A stretch of 64,000 nucleotides of DNA from a virus (IMGVR_UViG_3300034407_003683:1-64000); one strand, 5' to 3'. Counted from the stretch's first letter, positions 24,308 to 33,960 are shown. The notes: generated by a model not told the origin, from the sequence alone. Made by a program: numbers and translations.

Positions 24308-27193
24308 TTATTTCTCTGTTAGTAACCAGCCTTGGGCTACATTATAGTATACCAACCCAATTGCTGCTCTGTTAATATCAATAATAAAGTCTGAATCAGC
24401 CGCTTGAATCTTATGCCCATTTCTTGCCACTGTAATATTATTTGTTGCAGCATTGCCAGTTGCATCAATAATTCTAATTTCATCACCAATTAATGCAAGT
24501 GAAGGTAGAGTTACAGTTTTAGCAGATGTTGTTTCAATAAAGAGTTTATCTCCCGCAACTGCTGGATAATTCGGCATTATTTGCGGCGAAGACCAAGTGT
24601 TAACTCTTCTAGTTGAAGTGCCTAAATCAAACGAATTGATTATAATATCATCATTCAAATTTGCTGCAGTAGCAAGAGTGATGGTATTACCATTCGTTGC
24701 AGTATAATCGCTATCCGTAAGAAGAATACCATTAAGGAATACTTGACTGTTTGTTATTTCGTATGCAAGATAGTTATTATTAAGATCTACACCAGAGAAT
24801 GATAATTGACCAGAATCAGCAGTATATCTAAATTGATTTAAATAAGTTCCTGGTGCAGCAAAGGTATTAATAACAACATCATCTGCAGAGTCTAGTGGAT
24901 TTGAGAATACTATGCTTGATCCATTTGTAGCAGTAAAGTCAATATCACCTCTGAGTAAAATACCATTCAAGAACACTTGAACCTGGCCATTCACATAGGT
25001 AAGTGTTGCACCACCATCATCGGCACCAGTAATAGAAGATTGCCCAGAATCAGCGGTATAGTGATAATTTGTTAATGTAGGTGTTAGGATTTGACCACGA
25101 GTATTTAAGATTGTTACTAGGTCACCAGAATCCGTTGCACTTGTAAGAGTAACGGTAGAAGATGTGGTGCTATAATCATCACTATCTTTTAGAAGAATAC
25201 CATTAAGAAATAGATTTGTAATACCTAGACTAATATCCAGAGTAAGGTTATTATCATCTGCACCACTCAGGACAGTTGTAGGCGTTGCTGTTGTATAATA
25301 ATATTTTGTTTCTATAACTGAATTTTGTGTGGCAACTCTACCGATGGTCTCAATAACACTAACAGAATATCCTGAATCAGCACCAGAAGTCAAAGTAAGA
25401 GTATTGCTGCTAAGGGAATAGTCTGCACTATCTACAAGTACGATACCATTCAAATATACTATTGAATTAGAAGGTAATACACTCAGAGTGTTACCGAATA
25501 TATCTGCACCAGTAAATACTGTTTGAGCCGCAGTTGCAGTATAGTAAAACTTGTTAATATCAAGTTCACCACGAGCATTTACGGTTTGTCTTTCTAGTAC
25601 ATAATCAGAATCAATAATAACTTTAATTGCAGCACTATCCAATAACGGCGGTGCATATTCTTGGATGGTAATTCTATCTTGTGAATCTGCAGCCTGCAAA
25701 AGTGTGATTGTAGTACCACTTGTTCTGGTATAATCATCAGAATCAATGAGTAGTGTACCATTTAAGAATACAAGAGTATTATCAAAGGCAGTATTAATAC
25801 TTAAAGTTGCGTTATTATCATCAGCACCAGTAAATACGGACTGACCTGAAGTTGCAATATATTGGTATGTTGATACCGAAATACCAGCTGAAGGATTCGC
25901 GTATGATCTTTCGCGAACATATGCAGAATCAACTAATTGAGTTATAAGAGCAGAATCTAAGTAGTGAGTCTGATGTTCCTGAACATATGCAGAATCAATA
26001 ATGCTTCTGGCAATATCTGCATTGAGATCGTTAACGATACTAATCGTGTCTGTATTTGGATCTGTCGTAATGGAAATTCCAGCACCTGCCTCAAATATCA
26101 GTATATCTGATGCACTATCTGCAACAACATTATCTTGACCGCTAACGTGAATTGTACTAAAAGCATTGCCGCCGCCGCCAGATGTTTGTCTAGCTTGGAC
26201 ATAAGCACTATCTACCGTTTCACCAATAATTGTAACAACAGTGGCAGAATCGGTACCACCTTCAGCCTGTGAAATTGTGATTGTTTTAGTTGTACCTGAT
26301 CCACTAGCAGTTACTGCAGAACCAACAAAATTCAATGTAGTTGCTGCAGTTGAGAGTGGTGTGCCTTCTTCCTGAATTGTAATTTCACCACCAGATTGTC
26401 TTGCCTGAACGTATGCACTATCAATAAGGGATAGTGTATCGGCAGAATCATAATCTGTCTTAGTGCCAATTAGAGTAACTAATGTTGCATATGCACTATC
26501 GTCATCATTAAGTGCTGCAGCAATTTCATTTAATGTGTTTAGTGTTCCAGGAGCACCATCAATGAGTGCATCAATCTGTGCCGTAACATAAGCACTATCT
26601 GTAAAATTAGATGTATTATATTTTATCTGGTTCGCTTGAATATATGTTGCATCAACGATACCAGTTACGAAAGCAGAATCAACCGAAAGATCTGTTTCAT
26701 CTAGAATAATAATATCGCCGACCATACCAGAATGTATAGTACATTGATAGACCAATGATGTTGGTGCATTCATAGGTACTGTAAATTCAACAGTACCAGA
26801 ACCACCATTGTTTGTTACACCATCACTATATGCTGAACCACCATCCGACACTCTAATTTCGAGTGGATGTGATCCAGGAACATTGGTAAATTTATATGTT
26901 TTACCACGTGTTAGATATATTTTAGGATCTGTTGCAGATGAAGGAAAACCATCACCAGTAAATATATAATTAGATCCATCACCAGAAAGTGAGAAAATAG
27001 TTTCGGCAGGTCTTCTTAGTTCAATATAAGCAGAATCAATTAATTGAGTTATAAGAGCAGAATCTAGAATATTACTTCCAGTTACTATTCCAGTACTGAT
27101 TATATTTCCAGTAACTGTTAGTGTGTTACCAAAAGTTCCTGAGTCATTGACTACTAGACCGTTTTTTACTTTAAAGTCATGATGCTGAGCCAT
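24308..27193 (-). CDS. Large tail fibre with cupredoxin-like domain
   Basis: 961 residues. Order: N-terminal MAQHHDFKVKNGLVV tag common in marine phage fibres; IDSAYIELRR repeat; cupredoxin-like domain (about 66-165); several DSAYVQARQ repeats (about 180-420); five copies of a 70-residue beta module (about 425-860) with the pattern YTADSGQ, TGADxNxxTL, VFLNGILLxDSDYT, ADSGDxVxI; and a C-terminal beta domain ending VYYNVAQGWLLTEK. The last domain (GDKLFIETTSAKTVTLP, ITVARNGHKIQ) resembles terminal folding domains of phage fibres. The promoter octamer and a start-codon hairpin precede it. Confidence 0.85.
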   Translation of the reverse strand: MAQHHDFKVKNGLVVNDSGTFGNTLTVTGNIISTGIVTGSNILDSALITQLIDSAYIELRRPAETIFSLSGDGSNYIFTGDGFPSSATDPKIYLTRGKTYKFTNVPGSHPLEIRVSDGGSAYSDGVTNNGGSGTVEFTVPMNAPTSLVYQCTIHSGMVGDIIILDETDLSVDSAFVTGIVDATYIQANQIKYNTSNFTDSAYVTAQIDALIDGAPGTLNTLNEIAAALNDDDSAYATLVTLIGTKTDYDSADTLSLIDSAYVQARQSGGEITIQEEGTPLSTAATTLNFVGSAVTASGSGTTKTITISQAEGGTDSATVVTIIGETVDSAYVQARQTSGGGGNAFSTIHVSGQDNVVADSASDILIFEAGAGISITTDPNTDTISIVNDLNADIARSIIDSAYVQEHQTHYLDSALITQLVDSAYVRERSYANPSAGISVSTYQYIATSGQSVFTGADDNNATLSINTAFDNTLVFLNGTLLIDSDDYTRTSGTTITLLQAADSQDRITIQEYAPPLLDSAAIKVIIDSDYVLERQTVNARGELDINKFYYTATAAQTVFTGADIFGNTLSVLPSNSIVYLNGIVLVDSADYSLSSNTLTLTSGADSGYSVSVIETIGRVATQNSVIETKYYYTTATPTTVLSGADDNNLTLDISLGITNLFLNGILLKDSDDYSTTSSTVTLTSATDSGDLVTILNTRGQILTPTLTNYHYTADSGQSSITGADDGGATLTYVNGQVQVFLNGILLRGDIDFTATNGSSIVFSNPLDSADDVVINTFAAPGTYLNQFRYTADSGQLSFSGVDLNNNYLAYEITNSQVFLNGILLTDSDYTATNGNTITLATAANLNDDIIINSFDLGTSTRRVNTWSSPQIMPNYPAVAGDKLFIETTSAKTVTLPSLALIGDEIRIIDATGNAATNNITVARNGHKIQAADSDFIIDINRAAIGLVYYNVAQGWLLTEK
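26699..26998 (-). other. Cupredoxin-like domain inside the fibre, with type-1 Cu ligands
   Basis: Residues 66-165 of the 961-residue fibre. Strands KIYLTRGKTYKFTNV and GTVEFTVPMNAPTSLVYQ flank the ligands His109 (in GSHPLE), Cys151, His154 and Met157 (in QCTIHSGM). The Cys-x2-His-x2-Met spacing is that of amicyanin. Copper binding is inferred from these residues. Confidence 0.7.
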
Positions 27194-27224
27194 CGATTTC
27201 CCTATCCGTCGATGTTATTAATTT

Positions 27225-27232
27225 TATTTATA
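27225..27232 (-). promoter_or_regulatory. T4-type late promoter octamer
   Basis: TATAAATA on the minus strand, 31 bases before the ATG of the 961-residue fibre and overlapping the stop of the 1560-residue fibre. Confidence 0.6.
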
Positions 27233-30200
27233 CATCTACATTAATGCGTGTGATATTTATATTTGTGTTGGTATTTACTGGTGATACTAGCAGTCTCACA
27301 TTACCGGCATTTATATCCCCATCAATGGTTCCTAGTGAGGCATTAGTAATAATATCTGCATATGTTGTCATATAAACAGTTGATCCATCATGTACCAATA
27401 GAATTTCACTAGAGTGATAACCACTAGTGTGTGACATTTGTACAATATATTTTGCTGTCCTATATGTTGCCGCAGCAAATGTATCTACTACTTGATCTAC
27501 AGTTGTTGTTGTAAGGTTTGTTGCAGTTTGATCAATATACTCATTAACAATAGAAACAACGGTTGCTGAATCTGTACCACCACCACCAGAACCAAAGCCC
27601 AGAGCAGAAATATATGCAGAATCAATTAGATTTCTTACTTCGCCTGAGTCAAGTCCGATATTATTACCACTGAGTTTTGCAACTGTGAGATGGTTACCAG
27701 AATCTGCTGCAGTATCAAGTGTTACAGTATTTCCACCAGACAAAGTATAATCTGTAGATGTTAATAGAATACCATTGAGGTAGACAACAACTTTATCATT
27801 GCTAAAGTCCAGAGTTGCAGAATTATCATCAACACCAGTAAATACTGTTTGACCAGAGTCTGCAGTATATTCGTAAAGAGTCTGTGATAATGGAGCAAAT
27901 GAACCAGTATTACCAGTCAGTGTTTGAATATTAACAATATGACCAGCAGTTACACCCGATGTAAATGTAACTGTATCGCCTGTAACATTTTGTGTATAAT
28001 CTGCAGAATCAATAAGAAGCAGACCATTGAGATATACATTCACTCTACCTTGTGTATAACTTAGAGTTGCGGCATTATCATCAGCACCAGTAAAGATCGT
28101 TTGACCAGAAGTAGCAGTGTAGATATAATGTCTCTGTTGAATTGCAGTGGCACCAGTATCATTACCAGAGAACTTTATAACATTTAGAATATCACCACTG
28201 TCTGCAGCAACTACCAGATCAACCTTAGTAGAATTAAAGGTATAATCTGATGCTGCAAGTAGTGAACCGTTTAAGTAAGTTTGGAATTTACCAGAATCAA
28301 TATCCAGTCCAGTAAATGATGATTGACCAGCCGTTGCAGTAAATTCATATGAAACCTGAGTAAGCGGCGCGGCAACTTCATTTAATTGTCTTGCCTGTAC
28401 ATATGCACTATCAACATCTGCAAGAATAATAGTAGAAACAGTGGCTGAATCTGTACCGGCACCACCAACTAGTGATTGTCTTAGTTGGACATAAGCACTA
28501 TCAACAGTAGAATTGATGATGGAGACAACGGTAGCCGAATCTGTACCGGCAGAAGTTCTAGCGGCAATATAGGCAGAATCAATAATATTAGTTATAAATC
28601 CAGAATCTCTTTGGAGATCAATTTGTCTTGCCTGGACATAGGCCGAATCAATAAGAGCAATAATTGCACCAGAATCAACACCACCTAGTGAATTATGAAT
28701 TGCTATAACATGAGAAGAATCTAGAACATTTGGAGTTCCAGTTAATGATGAATATGCATAATCTTGTAAAGCTTGAACAAATGTTGCATCAACATCAGCA
28801 GTAATAATACTAGACACATTAGCGGAATCTAAAACATTAGGTGCACCAGTAAGATTTGCATAATTGGTATAATAGGTACCTTGTTGACCATCAAGTGTAT
28901 CTGCATTCACATTTAAGGCATTAACAAATGCTTGATTAACATCAGTACTTATAATACTGGATACATTAATTGAGTCAAGTACATTTGGTGTACCGGTCAA
29001 TGATGCATATGCATAATCTTGTCTAGCCTGAACATATGCTGCATTCACATCAGTTGTAATGATATTAGATACGTTTACAGAATCAAGTACATTTGGAGTA
29101 TTCGTGGCATTTGTATAATCTAGATAATAAGCACCATGTTGACCATCCAATGTATCTGCATTCACATTTAAAGCATTTACAAATGCCTGATCTACATCAG
29201 CAGTTATAACACTTGACACATTTGCAGAATCAAGTATGTTAGGTTTTCCAGTTAATGAAGCATATGCAAAGTCTTGTGGCGTTTGCCTTGCTTGAACATA
29301 TGCTGCATCTACATGAGCAGTAACACGGGCGTTTGTATAATACTGATTTGAACCTTCGGTAAGATTACTTGTAGTCTTTGTACCAAAGTCGGAATCAAAT
29401 CCAAGATATTGACCAGTAAGAGTGCTTGCTTCGAATGGAGCCGGTGTGTATGATGCATGGGCAGTATTCAGTTCTGCAGTATCAGGTTCTGGACTATATG
29501 CATTAAATACTTTCCATACACCATCAGTTGCATCTCTAAAGAATCCAGCATGTGTATATGTGCCAGTCTCATTAACATTACCAGCAAAACCGATATCAAT
29601 ATATTGTGTAGGAGATCCGGCAGACTCAAGGTCATTAAGATAGAATAAGTTTTCATCAACAGAGAATGATGCAGTATTTGCAGTAAAAGTAGTTCCTTGA
29701 ACTTGTAGGTTACCACCAATAACAACATTACCAGATACATCGATATTACCAAATTCTACAGAGTCCGTAGTTCCGACAGACTGACCAATCGAAATATCAC
29801 CGGTGTGATTATTATAAATGACACCAGTTCCACCGGATAACCCCTTGCGCGCAATCGGTTGAATCCATGCTGAATCAGTTCTATCAATAATCCTAGCCTG
29901 AACGTATGCAGAATCAACCGTATCTGTAATTGTGTTATTAATTGTAATTGTAACAGTATTTCCAGAATCACTCAATGAAGCAGAAATATCTGAATCAACA
30001 CGGGCTTTTAAATAATACTGATTGGTAGAACCTTCGGTAAGATCATCGGTAGTCTTAGCAGCAAAGTTTGTATTAATAACTGCTTGTGATGTATTTGAAT
30101 CTAGGTAATTTGCATCGTTAGTAAATGCACTAACATTAGTTGGTGCACCAGTTAATGATGCATATGCAAAGTCCTGTGGTGTCTGATTTGACTGAACATA

Positions 30201-31910
30201 GGTTGCATCAATAACGCCAGTAACCGTATTTGAATCCAAATAATTTGCATCATTAGCAAATTGACTTACGTTAGTCGGTACACCTGTAAGTGAAGCATAG
30301 GCATAATCCTGCCTTGCTTGTACATGAGCACTGTCAATAATAGAAATAACTTCGGCTGAATCTGTAGACTGTGCAGTAGTGATATAACCAGCATCATTAG
30401 TAAACTGACTCACATTAGTTGGTGCACCAGTTAAGGATGCATAGGCATAATCTTGTCTTAATTGTACATATGCAGAATCAACTGTAGATACATCTACAGA
30501 ATTACCTGATAAATCTCTAAATGCAAGTTTACCATTACTATCGGTAAGTTTAATATTACCAATATACAGAGATGATCCACTAAGATAAAGATCACGGAAT
30601 CTATTTGAAAGTGTACCAAGATCATATGTGGCATCAGCGGCCGGAATAATATCTTGTGATAGATTTTGAAAATTACTATCAATAATATTTTGTGCTTCAA
30701 CCGAATCGAGAGAATTAGCTCTTACAATTGCCGGAATATCAGGTGCACCGGTTAGAGATGCATATGCATAATCCTGTTTAGATTGAATATAGGCGGAATC
30801 AACATTAGAAAGAGTAATATATCCAGCATCATTACCAAATGCACTTAAAGTGGTTGGTGCTCCAGTTAATGATGCATATGCATAATCTTGTTTTAACTGT
30901 ACATAGGCAGAATCAATAATTGATTCAACTGCAGAAGAATCCAAATATGCAGGTATATTTTGTCTAGCCTGCACATATGCAGAATCAACTTGTAGCAATG
31001 TATCTGCATTATGTCTAACGGTCGTATAATATTGATTAACACCTTCCGACAAATTATCTGTCGATTTGGTTGCCAACCTTGCATCAAAATCTGAATCAGC
31101 TCTAACAGTAGTATAATAAAGGTTATTGCCTTCAGCTATATCTGTAGTAGATTTAGTGGTAATTCTAACATCAAAATCTGAATCTGCCCTAGCAGTAGTA
31201 TAATAAAGATTTGTAGTACCTTCGGGCAGTCCATCAGTAGTTGCATCAGCCAAATCTGAATCAAAATTAGCCTTAGAATAAACTTGTTCCACATCAATAC
31301 TAAATTGACCAGTGACAGAATCATATACTAAATCACCAGATGCACTAAAGTGTGCTCTAATTTCCGCAGCACTGGCACCTGTATATGTTATAATACCGGT
31401 ATTTGGATCATATGATACACTACCATCACCACCAGTATTTGTGACAGAAATTGCATTCTTTGCATCACTATCAGCACGTGCAGTGGTATAATATAAATTA
31501 GTAGAACCTTCAGATAGCTCATCCGTTGTTCTTGTAATAAAATCAGAATCAATAATGCCTTGGGCTTCGGCCGAATCAAGTGCATTTGCTCTTACAATTG
31601 ATGGAATATCTGGAGTGCCAGTAAGTGATGCATAAGCATAATCTTGCCTTGCTTGTACATAGGCAGAGTCAATAAGAGTTATAATCTCTCCAGAATCAAG
31701 TTGTGCTAGTGCTGTGACTTCAACGGCATCTGCAATTGCTTGGACTCTGGCAGAATCAACAAAAGCTCTAATAGTATCCGAAGTATCTTTGTAGTAAAGT
31801 TTACCATCTTCGAAGTTAATGGCGAGTTCACCATATTGCAAATCACCGGCGGTAGGAATTTTGCCGGCAATGGAAGATCTTTTAAGGAGTACCTTTGGTG
31901 TAGTAGTCAT
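27228..31910 (-). CDS. Very large repetitive tail fibre protein
   Basis: 1560 residues, the longest gene in the window. The N-terminus (PKVLLKRSSIAGKIPTAGDL, QYGELAINFEDGKLYYKD) is a standard fibre-start module. The shaft has at least 15 DSAYVQARQ-type units, about ten YAYASLTGxPNxx units and several TDxLxEGSTNLYYTTARADS units. An insert near residue 720 (GNLQVQGTTFTANT, FSVDENLFYLND) matches the neighbouring 450-residue protein. Three copies of the 70-residue beta module follow (about 1215-1440), then an end domain (KYIVQMSHTSGYHSSEILLV). Probably the long, antenna-like fibre shaft. Preceded by a TATAAATA octamer. Confidence 0.85.
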   Translation of the reverse strand: MTTTPKVLLKRSSIAGKIPTAGDLQYGELAINFEDGKLYYKDTSDTIRAFVDSARVQAIADAVEVTALAQLDSGEIITLIDSAYVQARQDYAYASLTGTPDIPSIVRANALDSAEAQGIIDSDFITRTTDELSEGSTNLYYTTARADSDAKNAISVTNTGGDGSVSYDPNTGIITYTGASAAEIRAHFSASGDLVYDSVTGQFSIDVEQVYSKANFDSDLADATTDGLPEGTTNLYYTTARADSDFDVRITTKSTTDIAEGNNLYYTTVRADSDFDARLATKSTDNLSEGVNQYYTTVRHNADTLLQVDSAYVQARQNIPAYLDSSAVESIIDSAYVQLKQDYAYASLTGAPTTLSAFGNDAGYITLSNVDSAYIQSKQDYAYASLTGAPDIPAIVRANSLDSVEAQNIIDSNFQNLSQDIIPAADATYDLGTLSNRFRDLYLSGSSLYIGNIKLTDSNGKLAFRDLSGNSVDVSTVDSAYVQLRQDYAYASLTGAPTNVSQFTNDAGYITTAQSTDSAEVISIIDSAHVQARQDYAYASLTGVPTNVSQFANDANYLDSNTVTGVIDATYVQSNQTPQDFAYASLTGAPTNVSAFTNDANYLDSNTSQAVINTNFAAKTTDDLTEGSTNQYYLKARVDSDISASLSDSGNTVTITINNTITDTVDSAYVQARIIDRTDSAWIQPIARKGLSGGTGVIYNNHTGDISIGQSVGTTDSVEFGNIDVSGNVVIGGNLQVQGTTFTANTASFSVDENLFYLNDLESAGSPTQYIDIGFAGNVNETGTYTHAGFFRDATDGVWKVFNAYSPEPDTAELNTAHASYTPAPFEASTLTGQYLGFDSDFGTKTTSNLTEGSNQYYTNARVTAHVDAAYVQARQTPQDFAYASLTGKPNILDSANVSSVITADVDQAFVNALNVNADTLDGQHGAYYLDYTNATNTPNVLDSVNVSNIITTDVNAAYVQARQDYAYASLTGTPNVLDSINVSSIISTDVNQAFVNALNVNADTLDGQQGTYYTNYANLTGAPNVLDSANVSSIITADVDATFVQALQDYAYSSLTGTPNVLDSSHVIAIHNSLGGVDSGAIIALIDSAYVQARQIDLQRDSGFITNIIDSAYIAARTSAGTDSATVVSIINSTVDSAYVQLRQSLVGGAGTDSATVSTIILADVDSAYVQARQLNEVAAPLTQVSYEFTATAGQSSFTGLDIDSGKFQTYLNGSLLAASDYTFNSTKVDLVVAADSGDILNVIKFSGNDTGATAIQQRHYIYTATSGQTIFTGADDNAATLSYTQGRVNVYLNGLLLIDSADYTQNVTGDTVTFTSGVTAGHIVNIQTLTGNTGSFAPLSQTLYEYTADSGQTVFTGVDDNSATLDFSNDKVVVYLNGILLTSTDYTLSGGNTVTLDTAADSGNHLTVAKLSGNNIGLDSGEVRNLIDSAYISALGFGSGGGGTDSATVVSIVNEYIDQTATNLTTTTVDQVVDTFAAATYRTAKYIVQMSHTSGYHSSEILLVHDGSTVYMTTYADIITNASLGTIDGDINAGNVRLLVSPVNTNTNINITRINVDV

Positions 31911-31954
31911 TGTTGATTCCTAATAAGGATAAAATAAGATAAAAATCTTAGTGC

Positions 31955-31962
31955 TATTTATA
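31955..31962 (-). promoter_or_regulatory. T4-type late promoter octamer
   Basis: TATAAATA on the minus strand, 44 bases before the ATG of the 1560-residue fibre. Confidence 0.65.
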
Positions 31963-33315
31963 TTAATATGTGCCGCAGTCAATAGTTTGAATTTCAACAT
32001 TACCCGCCGTAACTAAAAAGTCTGTGGCATCAAATGTTGCAATACCAGGATTAAGTGCTGTGGCCAATTCAGCCGAAACTATTAATTGATTTGCACCATC
32101 TGTATATTCTAGGTCAATACCTTCGCCTGGATGTAAAAGTGCAGCAACTCGATCATCTACTCTTTCATTTGTAAAATATAATCCTGTACCTTCTGCAATA
32201 TTGGTAGTGGTTTTTGTTGCCAATCTTACATCGAATGCTGAATCTGCACGTGCAGTGGTATAATATAAATTTGAACCTTCTGTAAGATCATTAGTAGTTT
32301 TTTGAGCAAAATCAGAATCAAAGCCCAAATACTTACCAACTAATGTATTAGATACAAATGCACCAGAAACATCAATATTGGGTGCCGATACTTTCTTATT
32401 AAAGTTCCATGTATCTGTTGATGCTTCATAATAAATATCAGCATTGGCACCATCAACGTGAATACCAGCCGAATCAGCTGCAGTTGCATTTGCAGCACCA
32501 GAAGCAAGAGTTATATTTTTATCATCAACTTCAAGTGTAGTTGAATTAATAGTTGTGGTGGTTCCATCAACCTGTAGATTACCTGCAATAATTAAAGTAC
32601 CTGTATTGCCTACAGGACTTGGATCAATTGTAATATCACCACTGGTAGAACTAATGGTGTTGCCGTCTAGGCTAAGGTTGTCGACAGTAAGTGATGTAAG
32701 GCCTAGTACATCTCCATCTAGATTAATATCAACTTGTACGCCATTGCCTTGAGCTACTGTGGCAGTATTGACATTAGTTCCACCTAATATCTTTAATTCA
32801 TTGCCTGTAATTAATTGCCCATCTTCTCCAATACCAGCAACATCTGCAGTAATATCTAAAGTATTTAAAGTATCGACATAATTTTTGGTAGCAGCATCTT
32901 GTGCTAAAGTAGGATCAACTACATTTTTAATTTGTGCTGTGGATGCATCAATTAATCCACTGGTTGAAGATAGTGTAATATTACCACTGGTAGAACTAAT
33001 TGTATTACCATCGATGGATATATTGTCAACATTTAATAGATTAATTTTATTATTAGCATCTGTAATAATAACACTCGAAGGTTTTATTTGACCCTTCGGA
33101 TGATCCATCATATCGGTATAATATTTACCGCCTATGGTATGGATTTCTGCAGCCTTACCGCCATTAGTATTAGCACCGGCACCAATAAAGAGACGATCAC
33201 CACCAGCAGAATCACCATCTGCATAACTATAGGCTAGTTCACCACTCTTAAGAATCTGATCATCAGGGATGATAGTACTAGTAGTGCCACTTCTTTTTAT
33301 GAGATAAATTGGCAT
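31963..33315 (-). CDS. Tail fibre protein
   Basis: 450 residues. The N-terminus IYLIKRSGTTSTIIPDDQIL, SGELAYSYADGDSAGG, RLFIGAG is the fibre-start module of this phage group. The body has repeats NISIDGNTISSTSGNIT and LSLDGNTISSTSGDIT, a segment with GNLQVDGTTTTINSTTLEV also present in the 1560-residue fibre, and DLTEGSNLYYTTARADS units. Its start overlaps the stop of the 65-residue gene by one base. Likely the proximal part of the same fibre or its baseplate attachment. Shared sequence with the large fibre suggests duplication. Confidence 0.8.
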   Translation of the reverse strand: MPIYLIKRSGTTSTIIPDDQILKSGELAYSYADGDSAGGDRLFIGAGANTNGGKAAEIHTIGGKYYTDMMDHPKGQIKPSSVIITDANNKINLLNVDNISIDGNTISSTSGNITLSSTSGLIDASTAQIKNVVDPTLAQDAATKNYVDTLNTLDITADVAGIGEDGQLITGNELKILGGTNVNTATVAQGNGVQVDINLDGDVLGLTSLTVDNLSLDGNTISSTSGDITIDPSPVGNTGTLIIAGNLQVDGTTTTINSTTLEVDDKNITLASGAANATAADSAGIHVDGANADIYYEASTDTWNFNKKVSAPNIDVSGAFVSNTLVGKYLGFDSDFAQKTTNDLTEGSNLYYTTARADSAFDVRLATKTTTNIAEGTGLYFTNERVDDRVAALLHPGEGIDLEYTDGANQLIVSAELATALNPGIATFDATDFLVTAGNVEIQTIDCGTY

Positions 33316-33512
33316 TAGAACGTACCACCATCAATTTCAGATTCGTTATCCCATTTACCGGTGGCAGCATTATATAGTAGAATATCACCATCGGTAAGGC
33401 CAGTTATTGTTATATCTGTGAGATCTTCTAGTGTTTGAGCTGCAGCACCAGTAACCCTACGTATCGGAGTACCAATGGTGATTTTTCTTACTAAAGTTTG
33501 TTGAGTAGCCAT
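33315..33512 (-). CDS. Small fibre-associated protein
   Basis: 65 residues: ATQQTLVRKITIGTPIRRVT, then LEDLTDITITGLTDGDILLY, NAATGKWDNE. The TITGLTDGDILLYNAATGKW motif is a frequent linker in marine phage fibre proteins, where it normally lies within a long fibre. It is coupled to both neighbours (shares one base with the fibre; the upstream gene ends just before its start). Probably a trimeric collar or connector between baseplate and fibre; inference from motif and position. Confidence 0.65.
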   Translation of the reverse strand: MATQQTLVRKITIGTPIRRVTGAAAQTLEDLTDITITGLTDGDILLYNAATGKWDNESEIDGGTF

Positions 33513-33866
33513 CTACACACCCGTAACGTTAGGATTAACACGAATCTTTCCTTCAAGAACTCTTTCAATAACGGTAGAACCATTACTATCAACATAAGAG
33601 ATCTCGACATCATATACATAAGACCCAACTTTTAAAGCCGATGTCTGTATATTTGTCAAAGAGAGTGTTAGTATCCCTCCGGTAGGGTCTGAAAGTGCGG
33701 CAGCAAATGTGGTTGTATCAGCCGAATCGCTATTAAAATTGCGCTTCATTTGAGCCGCAGCTGAGAAATTAGTTAGGTTTTTTGGATTACCATTTACATC
33801 TACTAGCTCTAATTCTAAAGCTATATCTGAACCTTGGTCAAAGGTAAATTTTTCGTATTCTGCCAT
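33513..33866 (-). CDS. BppU-like immunoglobulin-fold baseplate/fibre adaptor
   Basis: 117 residues. One beta-sandwich domain: FTFDQGSDIALELELVDVNG, PKNLTNFSAAAQMKRNFNSD, LSLTNIQTSALKVGSYVYDV and VIERVLEGKIRV. The pattern QGSDxxxxLxLxDxxGxPxxLTxxxxxxQxR, then G-x-Y-x-Y-D-V, matches the N-terminal domain of BppU-type proteins that fix receptor-binding proteins to base plates. First gene of the minus-strand fibre transcript, preceded by a TATAAATA octamer and divergent to the plus-strand island. Confidence 0.7.
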   Translation of the reverse strand: MAEYEKFTFDQGSDIALELELVDVNGNPKNLTNFSAAAQMKRNFNSDSADTTTFAAALSDPTGGILTLSLTNIQTSALKVGSYVYDVEISYVDSNGSTVIERVLEGKIRVNPNVTGV

Positions 33867-33913
33867 TTATCCCAACTTCGATACTAAGTAACTCGAACAT
33901 AATTAGTTAAAGT

Positions 33914-33921
33914 TATTTATA
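33914..33921 (-). promoter_or_regulatory. T4-type late promoter octamer for the fibre array
   Basis: TATAAATA on the minus strand in the 125-base divergent gap, 47 bases before the BppU-like ATG. Likely start of the fibre-array transcript. Confidence 0.65.
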
Positions 33922-33931
33922 AAAAAAGTTG

Positions 33932-33960
33932 TTTACAAAACCACATAAATATGATATAAT
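33932..33960 (+). promoter_or_regulatory. Sigma70-type promoter for the plus-strand island
   Basis: TTTACA (33932-33937), a 17-base spacer, then a perfect TATAAT (33955-33960). It lies 32 bases before the first island gene with an AGGAAAAGGGG SD between. The spacer also contains a CATAAATA near-octamer. Unlike the late octamers of the structural genes, this looks like a host-recognised (early-type) promoter. Confidence 0.75.

Noticed and set aside
27228-31910. Regularly repeated short sequences resembling a CRISPR-like array
   Set aside because: The repeats are imperfect, keep the reading frame and encode DSAYVQARQ and YASLTG units of a fibre protein.
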